From the NCBI GenBank assembly GCA_008933995.1, contig WARS01000032.1:5379133-5443132 (forward strand): a DNA stretch of 64,000 nt, written 5' to 3'. Numbering within the stretch: position 1 is the first letter of the stretch; every line of letters begins with the position of its first letter. This document shows positions 61,021 to 64,000 of this stretch, piece after piece. This stretch comes from Datnioides undecimradiatus (Eukaryota > Chordata > Actinopteri > Lobotiformes > Datnioididae). The position numbers and the translations under genes are program-made. The notes beneath the pieces are model-generated. The model worked only from the letters and a program-made list of their open reading frames with translations, was not told where the DNA came from and did no database searches.

Positions 61021-61035
61021 TCCTGATTGGTTCCC

Positions 61036-61189
61036 ATGAAGCTGATCTACAGCGCTCAGACTGTAAAGATTTCAGATGAGCTGCTGAGTTCAGAGCCTTG
61101 TACGGACATAACTTACTGCAACTGTGGCATTAACAATGGAGAAGATGTGGACATTTTATTCATCAATCATCCTATTGTCTGTAATACAG
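61036..61189 (+). other. possible first exon of the second fndc7-like gene
   Basis: An open stretch from ATG 61036 (MKLIYSAQTVK…) ends AATACAG|GTACTT in phase 1, the phase needed to join the FN3 exon at 62139. It has no signal peptide and matches no domain I know, though it is Cys-rich (CTDITYCNCG). Phase agreement is the only support. Confidence 0.25.
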
Positions 61190-62138
61190 GTACTTATCCT
61201 TTGTTAAATCTTTTTTATTTTTTATTTAATTATGACTATTTTCTAATAGTTTTTAATGACTTTATTTTTCTTTTTTAGATGCAAGATGTTTTGGCTACAG
61301 GTCAGTGTTCTTGGTGATACTATTCATGTAAAGGGAGACACTTAAAGGGATTTTTTCCTTGTTTTCTATCACCGATATGGTAAGATAGATAGGCATTTAT
61401 TTTGATATCATTATTTTGATATATGGATATTTTTAAGCAGTTTAAGCAAGAAACCATTGTGAAATTAGAGATATCATCCAAACTGTCAAATTAAAGGAAA
61501 AAACACAACAAAAGTCAAAGCAGCAGTTTGTAGGTCCAGCAATTTATGAGTGCCAAATGGTTCACCTCTAACATAAAGACACACGGCTGGTAACTGAAAG
61601 GCTGTACCTTACATTATTCAGGCTTGAAGTGGATTAGATTGACTGATAATGCTGGGGATGTTTCCACCTCCAGAGGGCTGGGATGTGACTGAAAGACTGA
61701 AGAGGAATATTTGAATTTGAAAAAAATTATTTTTATTCATATAATGCTGGTAATTTTCCTCAAAATGTTCAATGATATGCTCAGAATTAAGGCAGAAATA
61801 AATAATCCACTTTAGCCAGGCATGTTGGCATTTTTACCTGCTGACTAAAGTCCTGAATTAAATGTTAAATTAAATTGAATGTTCAATATCAATTTTATAT
61901 ACTATTGAAAATATATAATATAAAATAATGATTTTATTTCACCATTTACATTTTTTGTAAGTAGAAAAATAAGAAAACATAGTGCAGTCAAGTTTACATT
62001 GAGGTTGTTATAGTGCACGACACTACTGAACTGCTTTAATACTTCCACTATGTTTTCTGTGTTGCAAATACCCATTGCTCTTCTTTAGTATACAGAAACA
62101 TAACATAAACATAAAATGCCTCATTTATCTTTTTACAG

Positions 62139-63873
62139 GATGTGATATTGTGTCAGTGACATCTCCTTCCGCAACAACACTGAATGTGATATGGAGCAGC
62201 TACAGTGGAGCTACAGCTTATGTACTCGACTTGAGAGTTGTGAACTCCACCAGTATTGCCCCAGTGGTGGTGTTGCAGACTGCACCAAGCACACAGAGGC
62301 TGATCCAGGGCTTAAGACCTGGACAGCTCTATCAAGTCACACTGAAGGTCTTTCAGTATTATGATGTCGTGTGTATGGACACTAAGCTAACCATGACAGG
62401 TAAAGACACACTTTTGAACCGTAACCAGTTCAGTAAAACAGAAGAATTGCATTATTAAATAATGTTAAATTCTTTATGTTACATTCCCACAGTGCCTGCC
62501 ACATCTCAGATCACCTATTCCAAATCTATTTCAAGTACATCGATAAGATTTGAGTGGTCCAGTGTGATAGGGGCAGACAACTACATCCTGTTTGTGGAGG
62601 AGCTGTTTAGTAATCCCCTCAAAAGCTACAACCAGACCTTCACAGACCTGTTTGGGCAAGTGGGCGGCCTGACTCCCTCCACAACTTACAACTGTTACGT
62701 TTACTCGTCCAACAGTGCAGGAAGAGGCGCCAAAAGTAACACAAAGACAATCATGACTTGTAAGTGCACATATTATGCTAATTTAATTGATTTGTATTCA
62801 GGATGCATCATTTATATAATGCAGAATTAGAAGCATAGTAAGAAAACCACTGCAAGTTATTTGTGAGGCAATCCTTTACATCTCAGGATACAATGAAACA
62901 GTGCTTTGGATTAACACCTGTATTTTCTCTTGGAAGTGGTGCAGCCACCAACTGGTGTGACACTCATACAGACGGGAAAGAGCACAGCCCGAGTGGAGTG
63001 GAACCCTGTGAGTAAAGTCCTGCTTTATCAAGTGACTGTGACTGACACCGACCCCAGGGACCCTCCTGTCATCAGAAACACTTCAGCTACATCCATGGAT
63101 ATTAGCAATCTGGAGCCCTGCTCCATCTACACAGTTGGAGTATCATCAGTCAATGTCTTTCTCATTCCTGGGGAGGCCTCTAATGTTTCTCACACTACAT
63201 CTAGTGAGTATTTCAGCAAAATAATTTTGTCAAATTAAACAAACTTTCACTTTGACTCCCAAGATTTGTTGACATTGGCCTTCCCAATGCTACCGTCTGA
63301 GCTTTTACATTTGAAGAAGGTGACAAAATATGGAAATTACCATTAAGCACTGTTATTACACAAATATTAAATGTGTTATATGTTATGTAGCACTCTATGG
63401 ACAAATGACGAATAATTTCCTTTGCCTAAAAGTCATTTACAGACAAAGACACAAGATGTTACAAGATGTTATCCCACATAGTAAAGTTACATATGTTTGG
63501 GGGGTCTATTAGAATCCAGAAAGGTTGAAGTCTTTGTTAGAGGACTATCAGCTTTAAGCTGAAGAAAGAATCTGTATTGTCTTTTTAAGTTTTTCCAACT
63601 CTTTTCCTTCAGCCATAAACCCAGTGACAACCATCTCTGTGGACTACAGCTGCTCCACTGGCATGGTAACGGTAACTTGGAATTTGGTGTTTGGGGCCAA
63701 CCTGTACAGGGCCACAGCTGTAGATGGCACTGGCGAGTCCCTTAACTGCACATCATCCACCAGCAGCTGTCAGATCGCTATGCTAAAATGTGGTGAGCAG
63801 TATCAGGTCCATGTCAGAGCCATATCTGATGACTGTGAGAGTGATTCCAACGCCACCTCCTTGTTTGAGACAG
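62139..63873 (+). CDS. second fndc7-like gene, four FN3 exons (partial; continues past right edge)
   Basis: Exons 62139-62399, 62493-62759, 62937-63203 and 63613-63873 are each one FN3 domain (261-267 nt) in phase 1-1 with clean splice sites. Recognisable strands include LNVIWSSYSGATAYVL, IRFEWSSVIGADNYIL, ARVEWNPVSKVLLYQV and VTVTWNLVFGANLY. The fourth domain has the Cys pattern seen in fndc7 domains 4-9 (CTSSTSSCQ…LKCGEQYQV); the first three resemble fndc7 domains 1-3. This repeats the order of the upstream gene, which favours a tandem paralogue (fndc7-related) over extra domains of one gene, but the phases would allow either. The start lies before 62139, possibly at 61036. Confidence 0.75.
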
Positions 63874-64000
63874 GTGAGCAGAGCAGCGGCTTCTGTGGAA
63901 ACATAAAATATGACTCGTGTTTTCCTGTGACTCCCTTTTATTGCTTGCATTGTCTCCGCTTTTCACCCTGTGCCTCATCACCTGTCTGTATATGTTTCAC

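Noticed and set aside
61271..61302. 22-nt microexon candidate (acceptor TTTTTTTAG, donor GTCAGT) near 61281
   Set aside because: It would leave phase 2, incompatible with the FN3 exon at 62139; direct joining from 61189 works.

Overview
The window is vertebrate nuclear DNA, almost certainly from a teleost fish. It is AT-rich, has many short introns with GT...AG ends, many (CA/TG)n microsatellites, and one decayed Tc1/mariner-type transposon. The encoded proteins are close to mammalian ones. I recognised genes by conceptual splicing: exon joins were accepted only when splice sites, reading phase and recalled family sequence agreed. For three complete genes every exon sum is a multiple of three and protein length is sensible (Wdr47 914 aa, Gpsm2 667 aa, Aknad1 1315 aa).

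Layout from left to right: (1) 1-9432, plus strand, the last 15 constitutive exons of camsap2 (microtubule minus-end binder; the 5' end lies outside the window), with a probable 66-nt cassette exon at 8019-8084. (2) 12.4-25.4 kb, plus strand, wdr47: CpG-rich noncoding first exon and 16 coding exons. (3) 25.4-32.4 kb, minus strand, gpsm2/LGN: 14 coding exons, tail-to-tail with wdr47. (4) 35.7-44.6 kb, plus strand, an AKNA-family gene, called aknad1 from synteny. (5) 44.6-49.2 kb, intergenic, with a Tc1 relic at about 46.1-47.05 kb. (6) 49.5-57.3 kb, plus strand, an fndc7 gene: signal peptide plus nine one-exon fibronectin type III domains. (7) 61-64 kb, plus strand, at least four more FN3 exons of a second fndc7-like gene that runs off the right edge, or possibly of the same locus.

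The wdr47-gpsm2-aknad1-fndc7 order matches the human 1p13.3 neighbourhood, but CLCC1 (between GPSM2 and WDR47 in human) and STXBP3 (between AKNAD1 and FNDC7) are not present. camsap2, on 1q in human, sits directly upstream of wdr47. Wdr47 is a known functional partner of Camsap proteins, Gpsm2 anchors dynein/NuMA for spindle orientation, and AKNA organises centrosomal microtubules. The first 45 kb is therefore an unbroken run of genes acting on microtubule minus ends, spindle or centrosome. Two identical RFX X-box-like 13-mers, one in the first visible camsap2 intron and one just upstream of aknad1, hint at a ciliary regulatory link. No prokaryotic-style system, CRISPR array or viral gene was seen.
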